Positions 17,705 through 27,293 are shown, counted from the stretch's first letter. The stretch: 64,000 nucleotides of DNA from Streptomyces sp. WZ-12 (GCF_028898845.1 NZ_CP118574.1:6993001-7057000), one strand, 5' to 3'. The notes: generated by a model not told the origin, from the letters alone. A program made the numbers and translations.

Positions 17705-17993
17705 CGGTCGGCGCACTGTGCGCGGTGCGAAGAGAATTCCCGCGCCCGGTGCCCGGCCGGCGAGCGTGGCTTCGGGCGGGTGCCGCCCGGCCCGCCGGAT
17801 ACCGGATCCCGACATGTGGATCACGGCGCCAAGGCGGGTAGGGTCCGAGACGTACTCTGCTTCGGCTGCAACGCAGCCTTGGGTCAATTCAAGGATCGGC
17901 CGGACGTACCTCGGGCGGGCGGCCGAGAATCCGGAAGGAAACGTGTGGAAGCCAACACTCCAAGCACCGGGCGTCTGCCGGCTGCCTTCCTGA
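17705..17993 (+). pseudogene. Frameshifted remnant of an endonuclease VII-like HNH gene between pup and prcB
   Basis: In one frame, 17808-17908 reads [16 protein letters not shown] then [16 protein letters not shown], matching the histidine and cysteine zinc/HNH core of recombination endonuclease VII family proteins (typically HVDHDH...GRVRG.LC..CN.ALG.F.DRPD). The expected ending [16 protein letters not shown] then CRLPS continues in another frame and stops at 17993. One extra base near 17909 (GTACCTC) would explain the switch. The N-terminal part is degraded and has no ribosome site or start in the core's frame. The 3' end overlaps the start of prcB. Streptomyces often carry an intact small gene of this type at this spot, as I recall, so this is a lost gene. 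Confidence 0.6.
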
Positions 17994-18790
17994 CGCCTGG
18001 ATCCTCGTCGTTCGTGGACTTCCTCGGGCAGCACGCACCAGGGCTGTTGCCGGGCAACCGCTCGGTGCCGCCCGTGCAGGGGGCCTTCGAGGCCCCGCAC
18101 GGAACGACCATCGTGGCGGTCTCGTTCCCCGGCGGTGTGGTGCTCGCCGGCGACCGGCGGGCCACGATGGGCAATGTCATCGCGCAGCGCGACATCGAGA
18201 AGGTCTTCCCGGCCGACGAGTACTCGGCGGTCGGCATCGCGGGCACGGCCGGTCTCGCGGTGGAGATGGTCAAGCTGTTCCAACTGGAGCTGGAGCACTT
18301 CGAGAAGGTCGAGGGGGCCCAACTCTCCCTGGAGGGCAAGGCGAACCGGCTCTCGACGATGATCCGCAGCAACCTCGGGATGGCCATGCAGGGCCTCGCC
18401 GTGGTGCCGCTCTTCGCCGGTTACGACCTCGACCGCGAGAAGGGCCGGATCTTCTCGTACGACGTCACCGGCGGGCGCTCGGAGGAGCACGGCTTCTCGG
18501 CCACCGGCTCCGGCTCGGTCTTCGCGCGCAGCGCGCTGAAGAAGCTCTTCCGGGAGGACTTCACGGAGCATCAGGCCGCCACCGCCGTCGTCCAGGCGCT
18601 CTACGACGCCGCCGACGACGACTCGGCGACCGGCGGTCCTGACATGGCACGGCGGATCTACCCCATCGTCACGGTGATCACCGAAGAGGGCTTCAAGAAG
18701 CTGACCGAGGCCGAGGTTTCGGAGATCGCCCGCGCCGTGCACGAACGCCGTCTTGACCAGCCCGACGGCCCGCGCGCCGCGCTGCTCTGA
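17945..18790 (+). CDS. prcB: 20S proteasome beta subunit
   Basis: 281-residue precursor. GTG at 17945 fits GGAAGG at 17934-17939. A 53-residue propeptide ends at EAPHG, giving the catalytic N-terminal Thr of [19 protein letters not shown] after self-cleavage; the downstream Lys/Arg region (DRRATMGN) and SGSGSVFA-like loops ([12 protein letters not shown]) are present. It forms the proteolytic inner rings. The upstream open frame is the endonuclease VII remnant and should not be taken as an N-terminal extension. prcA follows after 71 bp. Confidence 0.96.
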   Translation: MEANTPSTGRLPAAFLTPGSSSFVDFLGQHAPGLLPGNRSVPPVQGAFEAPHGTTIVAVSFPGGVVLAGDRRATMGNVIAQRDIEKVFPADEYSAVGIAGTAGLAVEMVKLFQLELEHFEKVEGAQLSLEGKANRLSTMIRSNLGMAMQGLAVVPLFAGYDLDREKGRIFSYDVTGGRSEEHGFSATGSGSVFARSALKKLFREDFTEHQAATAVVQALYDAADDDSATGGPDMARRIYPIVTVITEEGFKKLTEAEVSEIARAVHERRLDQPDGPRAALL

Positions 18791-18861
18791 CGGGACGGAT
18801 GGTTGTAGCGGTGCGCCCCCAGACAGCGGATAAGCTTTTGACAGGAAGGGACGGATAGCCG

Positions 18862-19701
18862 GTGTCGACGCCGTTCTATGTCTCACCCCAGCAGGCCATG
18901 GCCGACCGCGCCGAGTACGCCCGCAAGGGCATCGCGCGCGGCCGCAGCGTCGTGGTGCTGCAGTACACCGACGGCGTGCTCTTCGTCGCGGAGAATCCCT
19001 CCCGGGCCCTGCACAAGGTCAGCGAGATCTATGACCGGATCGCCTTCGCGGCGGTCGGCAAGTACAACGAGTTCGAGAACCTGCGGATCGGCGGCGTCCG
19101 CTACGCCGACCTGCGCGGTTACACCTACGACCGGGAGGACGTGACCGCCCGCGGGCTGGCCAACGTCTACGCCCAGACGCTCGGCACGATCTTCTCCAGC
19201 GCGGCCGAGAAGCCCTACGAGGTCGAGCTGATCGTCGCCGAGGTGGGCAACGCCCCGGAGGACGACCAGATTTACCGGCTGCCGCACGACGGCTCGATCG
19301 TCGACGAGCACGGCTCGGTCGCGGTGGGCGGCAACTCCGACCAGATCAGCAGCTATCTCGACCAGCGGCACCGCGACGGGATGACCCTGGCGGAGGCGCT
19401 GCGGCTGGCGGTCGAGTCGCTCTCCCGGGACACCAACGGCGGCGAGCGGACGCTGACCGCCGAGCACCTTGAGGTCGCGGTGCTGGACCGCACCCGCCCG
19501 CAGAAGCGGAAGTTCAAGCGCATCCTGGGGCGCCAACTCTCCCGGCTGCTGGACGAGCACGCCGCCGCGGAGAAGGAGAAGGACGGGTCCGGGGAGGGCG
19601 CGGGGGAGTCCTCGGACGCCGCCGGGTCCGGCGGCAGCGGCAAGGACGCCGGGAAGAAGGACGCCGACGGCGCGGAGGAGTCCGGCGCCGCGGAGGAGTA
19701 A
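18862..19701 (+). CDS. prcA: 20S proteasome alpha subunit
   Basis: 279 residues. N-terminus [25 protein letters not shown] is the alpha-ring H0 helix that forms the gate. The core contains [20 protein letters not shown] and [12 protein letters not shown]. The last ~45 residues are a low-complexity acidic, Gly/Ser/Lys-rich tail (from about residue 232) that differs among species. GTG at 18862 follows AGGAAGGGACGG. Forms the outer rings that accept Arc's C-terminal QYL. Confidence 0.96.
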   Translation: MSTPFYVSPQQAMADRAEYARKGIARGRSVVVLQYTDGVLFVAENPSRALHKVSEIYDRIAFAAVGKYNEFENLRIGGVRYADLRGYTYDREDVTARGLANVYAQTLGTIFSSAAEKPYEVELIVAEVGNAPEDDQIYRLPHDGSIVDEHGSVAVGGNSDQISSYLDQRHRDGMTLAEALRLAVESLSRDTNGGERTLTAEHLEVAVLDRTRPQKRKFKRILGRQLSRLLDEHAAAEKEKDGSGEGAGESSDAAGSGGSGKDAGKKDADGAEESGAAEE

Positions 19702-19740
19702 CCGTTCGCGGCCGGCCGTACCGCCGGTCGTCCGTGCGGG

Positions 19741-19779
19741 CCGCGCGCCCCGTGGGTCAACTCCCGCCGGGGCGCGCGG
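19741..19779 (+). terminator. Convergent terminator between prcA and the lacI-type gene
   Basis: CCGCGCGCCCC (19741-19751) pairs perfectly with GGGGCGCGCGG (19769-19779). It overlaps the last codons of the minus-strand regulator and could stop both transcripts. Confidence 0.7.
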
Positions 19780-20833
19780 CGTTGTGCGCACCGTCCGGCG
19801 GCGGCGCCGTGGAGCCGCGCGGGACGAGGGTGACGGGCAGAGTGGCGGCGTCGGCCGGGGTGCCGTCGAGGGCGGCCAGCAGGGCCCGCATGCCGGCCTC
19901 ACCGAACTCCTCGGCCGGGAGCCGGACCGTCGTCAACTCCGGTTCCACCGCGAGCGCGAGGGCCAGGTCGTCGAAGCCGGTGACCGAGATGTCCTCGGGG
20001 ATCCGCAGCCCGAGGCGGCGCACCGCCTTGCAGGCGCCGGCGGCGATGATGTCGTCGTCGCACAACAGCGCGGTGGGGCGCGGGCCGGAGGCGGTGAGCG
20101 CGGCGTGCGCGGCGCGCAGGCCGGCGTCGACGTTGAGCGCGGCGGGCTGCCGGCGCAGCGCCGCGTCGGGGACGCCGGCCAGGGCGTCGGCCAGTGCCCG
20201 GGCGCGGACGGCGAAGGTCCAGGAGTCCACGTCGGCCGCGAGATGGGTGATCCGGCGGTGGCCCAGGCCCGTGAGGTGGGTGGCCAACTGCCGTACGCCG
20301 TCGGCGATGTCGAGGTTGACGACGGCGGAGGCGGCCCGGTCGTCGGGGTCGCTGTCGAGCATCACCAGCGGCAGCCCGGCGGTGCGCAGCGCGGCGAGGG
20401 CGTCGGCCGCCATCGAGGAGGCGATGACGCCGTCCAGCGCGGCGGAGGCGGAGTCGAAGGGGTCGCGCGCCGGGCCGGTGCCTTCGGGGGACGGGTAGAG
20501 GACCACGCCGAAGTCGTGGTCGGCGGCGACCCGGGCGGCGCCGGTGAAGACCCGGGCGAAGAACTCGGTGGTCAGTGCGGGGACGACGAGCAGCGCGGTG
20601 CGGGTGCGGCCGGTGCGCAGGCTGCGGGCGGCGAGGTTGGGGCGGTAGCCCAGGTCGCGGGCGGCCGCCCGGACCGCCTCGGCCTTGCCGGCGGAGACCC
20701 GGCCGCGCCACTTGTCGCCGAGGACCAGGGAGACCGCGGCCTGCGAGACGCCGGCGGCCCGGGCGACGTCGCGGCTGGTGGCCCGGGCGCCGGCCCGGTG
20801 GCTGGCGGGCGCGGTGGCCTCGTTGCTGGTCAC
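19757..20833 (-). CDS. LacI-family transcription repressor
   Basis: 358 residues. N-terminal LacI helix-turn-helix ATSRDVARAAGVSQAAVSLVLGDKW and hinge LGYRPNLAARSLRTGRT, then a periplasmic-binding-protein-like effector domain (LLVVPALTTEFFARVF, TALLCDDDIIAAGA, VTGFDDLALA). GTG at 20833 is chosen because AAGGAG lies 11 bases upstream; a GTG at 20845 overlaps that site. Divergent from the MFS gene, with a strong inverted repeat between them, so it probably represses the MFS gene and itself. The ligand is likely a small sugar-like molecule. The pair interrupts the proteasome-pafA block. Confidence 0.92.
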   Translation of the reverse strand: MTSNEATAPASHRAGARATSRDVARAAGVSQAAVSLVLGDKWRGRVSAGKAEAVRAAARDLGYRPNLAARSLRTGRTRTALLVVPALTTEFFARVFTGAARVAADHDFGVVLYPSPEGTGPARDPFDSASAALDGVIASSMAADALAALRTAGLPLVMLDSDPDDRAASAVVNLDIADGVRQLATHLTGLGHRRITHLAADVDSWTFAVRARALADALAGVPDAALRRQPAALNVDAGLRAAHAALTASGPRPTALLCDDDIIAAGACKAVRRLGLRIPEDISVTGFDDLALALAVEPELTTVRLPAEEFGEAGMRALLAALDGTPADAATLPVTLVPRGSTAPPPDGAHNAARPGGS

Positions 20834-20893
20834 CGGGTGTGTCACTCCTTGGGGCCGGCGCTGCGGGGGTGGACCCGCTCACTGCCGCCATGG

Positions 20894-20920
20894 TACGTAT
20901 GACCCCGCACGTTATACGTA
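20894..20920. promoter_or_regulatory. Probable operator between the lacI-type and MFS genes
   Basis: Perfect 7-bp inverted repeat TACGTAT-N13-ATACGTA. Each arm is itself built on the palindrome TACGTA. The bases are AT-richer than surroundings and lie in the 126-bp divergent promoter region. The natural candidate ligand is the adjacent LacI-type repressor. Confidence 0.5.
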
Positions 20921-20959
20921 ACACGTCCCGGCATTCGGACCGGGCGGAGAGGGGCAAGC

Positions 20960-22219
20960 GTGGCCGCGGGATATGCGGAATTGCTCAGGACCCGATATGC
21001 CGCCCGGCTGCTGGCCGGGACCCTGGTCGGCAGGCTGCCGAACGCCACCGCCGGGCTGGCGGTGGTCCTCTACGTCCGGGACCAGGGCGGCAGTTACGCG
21101 CTCGCCGGCGCGCTGTCCGCCGTCTACGGCGTCTGCACCGCCATCGGCCAGCCGCTGCTCGGCCGGGCCGTCGACGTGTACGGGCAGCCGAGGGTGATGC
21201 TGCCCGCGGCGGCGTGCTCCGCGTTCGGCATGGCGCTGCTGACCGTCGTGGGGGTCGCGCCACACTGGCCCGCCGTGCTCGCCATGGTGATCGCCGGGGT
21301 GTGCACCCCGCCCCTGGAGGGCGGGCTGCGGGCCCTGTGGCCCAACGTGCTCAAGCGGCCGGACCGGGTGCACTCGGCGTACGCGCTGGACGCGGTGGCG
21401 CAGGAAGTCATGTTCGCGGTGGGGCCGTTGCTGGTCACGCTCTGCGTGGCGGCCTGGTCGGCGGCGGCCGCGCTGCTGGTGATCAACGCGATCGGGGTGC
21501 TGGGTGCGCTCTCCGTCGTGGTCTCCGCGCCGTCCCGGGAGTGGCGCAGCGCGGCCCGGGAGGCGCACTGGCTGGGCGCCCTCCGCTCGCCGGGGATGCT
21601 GGTGTTGGTCGGTGCGTTCTTCTTCGTCGGGCTGGCGCTGGGGTCGATCGCGGTGGCCGCGGTGGCCTACGCCGACCGGCACGGCGGCGGGATGGTCTCC
21701 AGCTATCTGCTCTCCGCGTTGGGGGTGGGCGCGCTGGCCGGGGGGCTGGTCTACGGCGCCCGGCAGTGGCCGGGGCGGCCGGAGGCGCGGCTGCGGCTGC
21801 TCGTCGCGCTGTTGGCGCTCGGGTACCTACCGCTCTTCCTGGTGCCGGGTGTTGTGGGGATGACGGCGTTGACCGGGGTCGCCGGGGTGTTCCTGGCGCC
21901 GTCGTTGGCCTGCGCGTTCGTGGTGGTGGACCGGCACGCGCCCAAGGGGACGGTGACGGAGGCGTTCTCGTGGTTGGTGACCACGTTCGGGGTCGGTTCG
22001 GCGGTGGGTGCCTCGGCGGCCGGGCCGGCGCTGGAACACGGCGGTCCGGCCGCGGGATTCGCCGTCGCGGGGGCCGGCGGGGTGGCCGCGTTGGTGGTTC
22101 TTTTGTCGATGAAGCGATTCCTGGGCGATCCCGTGGCGCCGGCCGAGCCGCCCGTCGGGACGGAAAATGATCGGAACGGGGCCGTCGAACCCGGTTTCAG
22201 AGCAGGCCATCAGGCGTAA
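20960..22219 (+). CDS. MFS transporter
   Basis: 419 residues, about twelve hydrophobic segments and the MFS loop signature between helices 2 and 3 (LLGRAVDVYGQPRVM). GTG at 20960 follows GGAGAGGGG. Substrate unknown; it resembles drug- or sugar-efflux MFS proteins of the YfcJ/ProP-like breadth. The divergent LacI-type repressor suggests induction by a small molecule. The C-terminus ends 9 bp before pafA, but pafA has its own -10 box inside this gene's last codons. Confidence 0.88.
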   Translation: MAAGYAELLRTRYAARLLAGTLVGRLPNATAGLAVVLYVRDQGGSYALAGALSAVYGVCTAIGQPLLGRAVDVYGQPRVMLPAAACSAFGMALLTVVGVAPHWPAVLAMVIAGVCTPPLEGGLRALWPNVLKRPDRVHSAYALDAVAQEVMFAVGPLLVTLCVAAWSAAAALLVINAIGVLGALSVVVSAPSREWRSAAREAHWLGALRSPGMLVLVGAFFFVGLALGSIAVAAVAYADRHGGGMVSSYLLSALGVGALAGGLVYGARQWPGRPEARLRLLVALLALGYLPLFLVPGVVGMTALTGVAGVFLAPSLACAFVVVDRHAPKGTVTEAFSWLVTTFGVGSAVGASAAGPALEHGGPAAGFAVAGAGGVAALVVLLSMKRFLGDPVAPAEPPVGTENDRNGAVEPGFRAGHQA

Positions 22220-22228
22220 TGTTCAGTC

Positions 22229-23590
22229 ATGGACCGCCGCATTTTCGGGCTGGAGAACGAGTACGGCGTCACGTGCACGTTCAGGGGACAGCGCCGACTG
22301 TCGCCTGACGAAGTGGCGCGGTACCTCTTCCGCCGTGTCGTGTCATGGGGCCGCAGCAGCAATGTCTTCCTGCGGAACGGCGCCCGCCTGTACTTGGATG
22401 TGGGATCGCACCCGGAATACGCAACTCCCGAGTGCGACAACGTGACCGAGCTGGTCACCCACGACAAGGCCGGCGAGCGCATTCTCGAAGGTCTGCTCGT
22501 CGACGCGGAACGCCGCCTGCATGAGGAGGGAATCGCGGGCGACGTCTATCTCTTCAAGAACAACACCGATTCGGCGGGAAACTCCTACGGCTGCCACGAG
22601 AACTATCTGGTGGCCCGGCACGGTGAGTTCTCCCGGCTCGCGGACATCCTCATTCCGTTCCTGGTCACCCGGCAGTTGCTGTGCGGGGCCGGCAAGGTGC
22701 TGCAGACCCCGCGCGGTGCGGTCTACTGCGTGAGCCAGCGCGCCGAGCACATCTGGGAGGGCGTCTCCTCGGCGACCACCCGCTCCCGGCCGATCATCAA
22801 CACCCGCGACGAGCCGCACGCGGACGCCGAGCGCTACCGCCGACTGCACGTCATCGTCGGCGACTCGAACATGTCCGAGACCACGATGATGCTCAAGGTC
22901 GGCGCCACCGACCTGGTGTTGCGGATGATCGAGGCCGGCACCGTCATGCGTGATCTGACGCTGGAGAACCCGATCCGGGCGATCCGCGAGGTCAGTCACG
23001 ACACCACCGGCCAGCGCAAGGTGCGGCTGGCCAGCGGGCGCGAGGCGTCCGCGCTCGAAGTGCAGCAGGAGTACTACGAGAAGGCCGTGGATTTCTGCGA
23101 CCGTCGCGGAATCCGCACCGGAATCGTCGAGCGCGTCCTGGAGTTGTGGGGCCGCACCCTGGAAGCCGTCCGTGACCAGGAACTCGATCGGATCGCCACC
23201 GAGATCGACTGGGTGATGAAGCATCAGCTCATCGAGCGGTACCGCGCGAAGCACAACATCAGCATGTCCCATCCGCGGGTTGCGCAGATAGACCTCGCGT
23301 ATCACGACATCCACCGCCGCCGGGGCCTTTACTACCTCCTGGAGCGGAAGGGCCAAGCGGCGCGGATCTGCAACGACTTGAAGATCTTCGAGGGCAAGTC
23401 GGTTCCGCCGCAGACCACACGGGCGCGGCTGCGCGGGGACTTCATTCGTCGGGCCCAGGAGCAGCGCCGCGATTTCACCGTCGACTGGGTGCATCTGAAG
23501 CTCAATGACCAGGCGCAGCGCACGGTGCTGTGCAAGGACCCGTTCCGTTCCGTGGACGATCGGGTGGAGAAGCTGATCGCCGGCATGTGA
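22229..23590 (+). CDS. pafA: Pup-protein ligase
   Basis: 453 residues. [16 protein letters not shown] carries the Mg-binding Glu; [23 protein letters not shown] carries the catalytic Asp; [21 protein letters not shown] and [20 protein letters not shown] are shared with Dop, showing their common ligase ancestry. It lacks the Dop insertion after the first strand. It attaches Pup-Glu to target lysines using ATP. TAATGT at 22217-22222 lies 6 bp before the ATG, indicating a leaderless mRNA independent of the upstream MFS gene. Confidence 0.97.
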   Translation: MDRRIFGLENEYGVTCTFRGQRRLSPDEVARYLFRRVVSWGRSSNVFLRNGARLYLDVGSHPEYATPECDNVTELVTHDKAGERILEGLLVDAERRLHEEGIAGDVYLFKNNTDSAGNSYGCHENYLVARHGEFSRLADILIPFLVTRQLLCGAGKVLQTPRGAVYCVSQRAEHIWEGVSSATTRSRPIINTRDEPHADAERYRRLHVIVGDSNMSETTMMLKVGATDLVLRMIEAGTVMRDLTLENPIRAIREVSHDTTGQRKVRLASGREASALEVQQEYYEKAVDFCDRRGIRTGIVERVLELWGRTLEAVRDQELDRIATEIDWVMKHQLIERYRAKHNISMSHPRVAQIDLAYHDIHRRRGLYYLLERKGQAARICNDLKIFEGKSVPPQTTRARLRGDFIRRAQEQRRDFTVDWVHLKLNDQAQRTVLCKDPFRSVDDRVEKLIAGM

Positions 23591-23610
23591 GCGTCGCAAA
23601 TGCACGGCGG

Positions 23611-23639
23611 TGCGCCGGGAGCGGAATGCTTCCGGCGCA
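23611..23639 (+). terminator. Terminator after pafA
   Basis: TGCGCCGG (23611-23618) pairs with CCGGCGCA (23632-23639), with inner AGC/GCT pairing around GGAAT. A short T-containing stretch follows. Confidence 0.7.
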
Positions 23640-23742
23640 TTGTCGTGTGCGGACCGGCTGCTGTGTTTGCAGAAGCGGGCACAGCGACAGGTCGTAGAGT
23701 GGCGGGCATTGCCCATCTTCCCCACGAGCCCGAGTTGGACAG

Positions 23743-24759
23743 ATGCTGAATTCTTCCGGGGGCCGCTTCCCCCGCCCGTTCGCCACGCACACCCGTCGCG
23801 CCGCCGCTGCCGCGCTGGCCGTGCCCGTTCTGCTCCTCGCCGCCGCCTGCGGTTCCGACAGCGGCAGCGGCTCCGGCGACGCGGTGGTCAAGGTGACGGG
23901 CGCGGCCGGTGCGAAGCCCACGATCTCCGTGCCCAAGGACGCCAAGCCGGCCGACAAGGCCGTCACCAAGACCCTGATCGAGGGCAAGGGCGCGACCGTC
24001 AACAAGGGGGACCTGGTTCGGCTGGACTTCTCCGCGCAGACCATGAAGGGCCAGAACCTCGGCAGTAGCTGGACGCCGCAGCCGGGTGCCAAGCCGGGGG
24101 CGGCGCGGACCCAGGTCGTCACCGAGGTCACCGACCAGATGACGCAGCAGATGCTGCCGCCGAAGGTGCTGACCGCGGCGGCCGGGCAGAAGGTCGGCGG
24201 CCGTTTCGAGGTCGAGGGCACCGCCAAGGCGCTGATCGGCGAGGGCCTCAACCCGCAGTCCGGGATCAAGCCGGAGGACGGCCTGGTCTGGGTGGTGGAC
24301 GTGGTCGGCGCGAAGAAGGTGGACAAGAAGGCGAAGGCCGAGGGCACCCAGGCGGCGCCGGAGGACGGCATGCCGGAGGTGAAGGCCGCGGACGACAAGG
24401 CCGCCACGATCACCGTCCCCAAGGGGGAGAAGGCGCCCACCGACCTCAAGCAGCAGGTGCTGATCAAGGGCAAGGGCCCGGAGGTCAAGGCCGGCGACGG
24501 GCTCATCGCCCAGTACACCGGCGTCAAGTGGGAGGACGGGAAGAAGTTCGACTCGTCGTGGGACCACGGTGGCGCGACCGCCTTCCAGATCGGCACCGGG
24601 CAGGTCGTCCAGGGCTGGGACAAGGCGCTGGTCGGCAAGCACGTCGGGGACCGGGTGGAGATCGTGATCCCGCCGAAGCTGGGCTACGGTGCCAGCCCCG
24701 AGCACCAGTTGGCGAAGAACACCCTGGTCTTCGTGGTCGACATCGTCGGCACGGTCTGA
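23743..24759 (+). CDS. FKBP-type peptidyl-prolyl isomerase lipoprotein with two FKBP domains
   Basis: 338 residues. Lipoprotein signal with lipobox LLAAAC, lipidated Cys at residue 36, so it acts on the outer face of the membrane. The C-terminal FKBP domain (residues ~225-338) is complete: GDGLIAQYTGVKWEDGKKFDSSWD, VVQGWDKALVGKHVGDRVEI, IPPKLGYG. The first domain (residues ~75-190) is degenerate: it keeps the fold pattern but lacks the YxG and FD active-site residues. Followed 68 bp later by a cytosolic FKBP. It probably helps folding of exported proteins. Confidence 0.92.
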   Translation: MLNSSGGRFPRPFATHTRRAAAAALAVPVLLLAAACGSDSGSGSGDAVVKVTGAAGAKPTISVPKDAKPADKAVTKTLIEGKGATVNKGDLVRLDFSAQTMKGQNLGSSWTPQPGAKPGAARTQVVTEVTDQMTQQMLPPKVLTAAAGQKVGGRFEVEGTAKALIGEGLNPQSGIKPEDGLVWVVDVVGAKKVDKKAKAEGTQAAPEDGMPEVKAADDKAATITVPKGEKAPTDLKQQVLIKGKGPEVKAGDGLIAQYTGVKWEDGKKFDSSWDHGGATAFQIGTGQVVQGWDKALVGKHVGDRVEIVIPPKLGYGASPEHQLAKNTLVFVVDIVGTV

Positions 24760-24827
24760 CCCGGCGGCCATCGGGATCTGCGAGACTGACCCGGTAATCG
24801 AAAAGATTCGCAAGTAGGAGCACATTC

Positions 24828-25202
24828 GTGAGCATCGACAAGCCCGAGATCGACTTCCCCGAGGGCCCGGTTCCCACCGACCTGGAGATCGTGGACCTGT
24901 GGGAGGGCGACGGGCCGGTCGCCAAGGCCGGGGACATGGTCTCCGTGCACTACGTCGGCGTCTCCTACAGCACCGGTGAGGAGTTCGACGCGAGCTGGAA
25001 CCGCGGCAAGCCGCTCCAGTTCCAGCTCGGTGTCGGCCAGGTCATTCCGGGCTGGGACAAGGGCGTGCAGGGCATGAAGGTGGGCGGCCGGCGTCGGCTG
25101 ACCATCCCGCCGCACCTCGCCTACGGTGAGCGCGGCGCCGGCGGCGGCCGGATCGCGCCCAACGAGGCGCTGATCTTCGTCTGCGACCTGGTCTCCGTCT
25201 GA
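24828..25202 (+). CDS. Cytosolic FKBP-type peptidyl-prolyl isomerase
   Basis: 124 residues, one complete FKBP domain. Active-site features YVGVSYSTGEEFDASW, VIPGWDKGVQGMKVGG and IPPHLAYGERGAGG are intact. No signal peptide, so it is cytosolic. ATG at 24828 follows AAGTAGGAG. It resembles the second domain of the upstream lipoprotein. Neighbour of pafB in actinobacteria. Confidence 0.94.
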   Translation: MSIDKPEIDFPEGPVPTDLEIVDLWEGDGPVAKAGDMVSVHYVGVSYSTGEEFDASWNRGKPLQFQLGVGQVIPGWDKGVQGMKVGGRRRLTIPPHLAYGERGAGGGRIAPNEALIFVCDLVSV

Positions 25203-25220
25203 GCGACCCCGCAGCACGTC

Positions 25221-25262
25221 CCGAGGGTCCGCGCCGCCCGGCGGTGCGGGCCCTCGGCTTTT
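25221..25262 (+). terminator. Terminator after the FKBP gene
   Basis: CCGAGGG (25221-25227) pairs with CCCTCGG (25251-25257), extended by inner CCGC/GCGG pairs, and is followed by CTTTT. It precedes the pafB promoter region. Confidence 0.85.
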
Positions 25263-25320
25263 GCGGTACGCACACAGGGCGGTACGGTCACCCGTTGGGA
25301 GCTAACGAGAGAGGGCGTCG

Positions 25321-26328
25321 ATGGCGATTGCCAAGGCCGAGCGGCTGATGAATCTGGCGCTGTGCCTGTTGGGGACGCGACGCCCGTTGACCAAGCACGA
25401 GTTGCGGTCCTCGATCGAGGCATACGTCGAGACCTTCGGGTCGGGCAGGGGCGCTTCGTTCGGGCCGGGGAGCGCGTCCGACGACTCCTTCAACCGGATG
25501 TTCGAGCGGGACAAGGACGACCTGCGCGAGCTGGGGCTGGTCATCGAGACCGTCGACGGCATCGACGGCGAGGTCGGCTACCTGGCCCGCCGCGACAGCA
25601 ACCGACTGCCCCCGATCACCCTCGACGCCGAGGAGTCCGCGGCCCTGGGCCTGGCCGCCAAGGTCTGGCAGCAGGCCCGGCTGGCCGGCGCGGCCAGCGG
25701 CGCGCTCCAGAAGCTGCGGGCGGCCGGGATGCCGCTGGCCGGGGAGCGCGACGACGTGGACGCCGGGCAGCCGCACAGTGCCCTGGAGCCGCGGATCCCC
25801 ACCCACGAGGCGGCCTTCGAACCGCTGATGCTGGCCTGCCGGGACCGCCGCCCGGTCGTCTTCGACTACCGCAAGTCCAACGCCGCCCGCCCCGAGCAGC
25901 GGCACCTCGAACCGTGGATCCTGGAGTGCTGGCGCGGCCACTGGTACGTCGCCGGCTGGGACCGCGACCGCGGCGCCGAGCGGGTCTTCCGGCTCTCCCG
26001 GATCACCGGCAAGGTCCGTTCCCGGCAGGGGAAGTTCACCGCCCCGGTGCCCGACCACGTCACCGTCCGGGAGACCGTCGAGCGCTGGGCGGGCGAGGCC
26101 GCGACCGGCACCGCGCGGATCAAGCTGCGCGCCGGGCACGGCTACCCGCTGCGCGCCCGGGCGTTGGCCGTTCGCGAACTGGGCGACGGCTGGGACGAGT
26201 TGGAGATCCCCTACGGGCACGGGCTGGACGCCTGGCTGGTGGAGTTCGGGCCCGACGCGGTGGTACTGGAGCCGGCGGAGCTGCGCACCGAGGTCATCGA
26301 CCGGCTGCGCGCCGTGGCCAAGGGCTGA
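25321..26328 (+). CDS. pafB: WYL-domain transcription activator subunit PafB
   Basis: 335 residues. N-terminal winged helix (AERLMNLALCLLGTRRPLTKHEL), then a WYL domain with PVVFDYRK and WHW-type core WRGHWYVAGWDRDRG, and the C-terminal WCX extension. PafB pairs with PafC to activate the LexA-independent DNA damage regulon at RecA-NDp promoters. ATG at 25321 follows AGAGAGGG. pafC follows after 14 bp, so both are co-transcribed. Confidence 0.95.
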   Translation: MAIAKAERLMNLALCLLGTRRPLTKHELRSSIEAYVETFGSGRGASFGPGSASDDSFNRMFERDKDDLRELGLVIETVDGIDGEVGYLARRDSNRLPPITLDAEESAALGLAAKVWQQARLAGAASGALQKLRAAGMPLAGERDDVDAGQPHSALEPRIPTHEAAFEPLMLACRDRRPVVFDYRKSNAARPEQRHLEPWILECWRGHWYVAGWDRDRGAERVFRLSRITGKVRSRQGKFTAPVPDHVTVRETVERWAGEAATGTARIKLRAGHGYPLRARALAVRELGDGWDELEIPYGHGLDAWLVEFGPDAVVLEPAELRTEVIDRLRAVAKG

Positions 26329-26342
26329 GAGGGGACGGGACC

Positions 26343-27293
26343 ATGGCTGCGAACGCGATCGACCAGACCCGCCGGATGCTGTCGTTGGTGACGTACCTGC
26401 GCGAGCGCCCCGGCGCCCGCGTCGGGGACGTCGCGCGCGCCTTCGGCATCACCGAGGACGAGCTGATCGCCGACCTCGACGTGCTGCCGATGTGCGGGAC
26501 GAGCTTCCGCGGCGGCGACCTGATGGACATCGACACCGACGGCGACCGGATCTGGTGGCACAACCCCGACGACGTCGCCGAGCCGCTGCGGCTGGCCGCC
26601 GACGAGGCGACCGCGCTGTTGGTCGCGGCCCGCGCGGTGGCCACCCTCCCGGGGCTGCGCGAGGGCGATCGGCAGGCGCTGCTGCGGGCCACCGCGAAGC
26701 TGGAGGCGGCGGCCGGCGAGGCGGCCGGGGCCAGTTCCCGGCTGGCGGTGACCTTCGAGTCGGAGGGCGGGGTCTTCGCCGACGTGGACCGGGCGATCGC
26801 CGAGCGGCGCCGACTGTGGCTGCGCTACTACTCCCCGGCCCGCGACGAGTTGACCGAGCGCGAGGTGGACCCGATCCGGCTGTTCGCCGTCGGCCACACC
26901 TACATGGAGGCGTGGTGCCGGCTCTCCGAGGCCCGGCGCACCTTCCGGCTCGACCGGGTCGCCGAGATCAGGTTGCTGGACGCGCCCGCCGACCCGCCGC
27001 CGGTCGAGCTGCGGGACCTGTCGGAGGGGCTGGTGCAGCCGGCGGCCGAGGACCCCGAGGTCGCCATCGAGGTCGGGCCCGGCGGCCGGTGGGTCGCCGA
27101 GTACTACCCGCACGACAGCGCCGAGGAACTGCCCGACGGGGGGCTGCGGATCACCCTGCGCACGCCCGACCCGGCCTCGCTGCGCCGGCTGGGGCTGCGG
27201 CTGGGCGGGGACGGCCGGATCGTGTCGCCGCCGGCGCTCGCGGCCAGCGCCCGGGAGGCGGCCCGGCAGGCGCTCGCGGCGTACGGCGAGTGA
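26343..27293 (+). CDS. pafC: WYL-domain transcription activator subunit PafC
   Basis: 316 residues. Starts at ATG 26343, preceded by GAGAGGGGACGGG; an open frame continues far upstream as a shadow of pafB. The N-terminal helix-turn-helix TRRMLSLVTYLRERPGARVGDVA is followed by EDELIADLDVLPMCG. The WYL domain has LWLRYYSPARDELTEREVDP and HTYMEAWCRLSEARRTFRLDR. Paralogue of PafB. Two promoters of the type it recognises lie in this window (9674 and 29531). Confidence 0.95.
   Translation: MAANAIDQTRRMLSLVTYLRERPGARVGDVARAFGITEDELIADLDVLPMCGTSFRGGDLMDIDTDGDRIWWHNPDDVAEPLRLAADEATALLVAARAVATLPGLREGDRQALLRATAKLEAAAGEAAGASSRLAVTFESEGGVFADVDRAIAERRRLWLRYYSPARDELTEREVDPIRLFAVGHTYMEAWCRLSEARRTFRLDRVAEIRLLDAPADPPPVELRDLSEGLVQPAAEDPEVAIEVGPGGRWVAEYYPHDSAEELPDGGLRITLRTPDPASLRRLGLRLGGDGRIVSPPALAASAREAARQALAAYGE

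Noticed and set aside
17780..17944. 55-residue N-terminal extension of PrcB
   Set aside because: The sequence there is the endonuclease VII remnant; the ribosome site and usual propeptide length support GTG at 17945.
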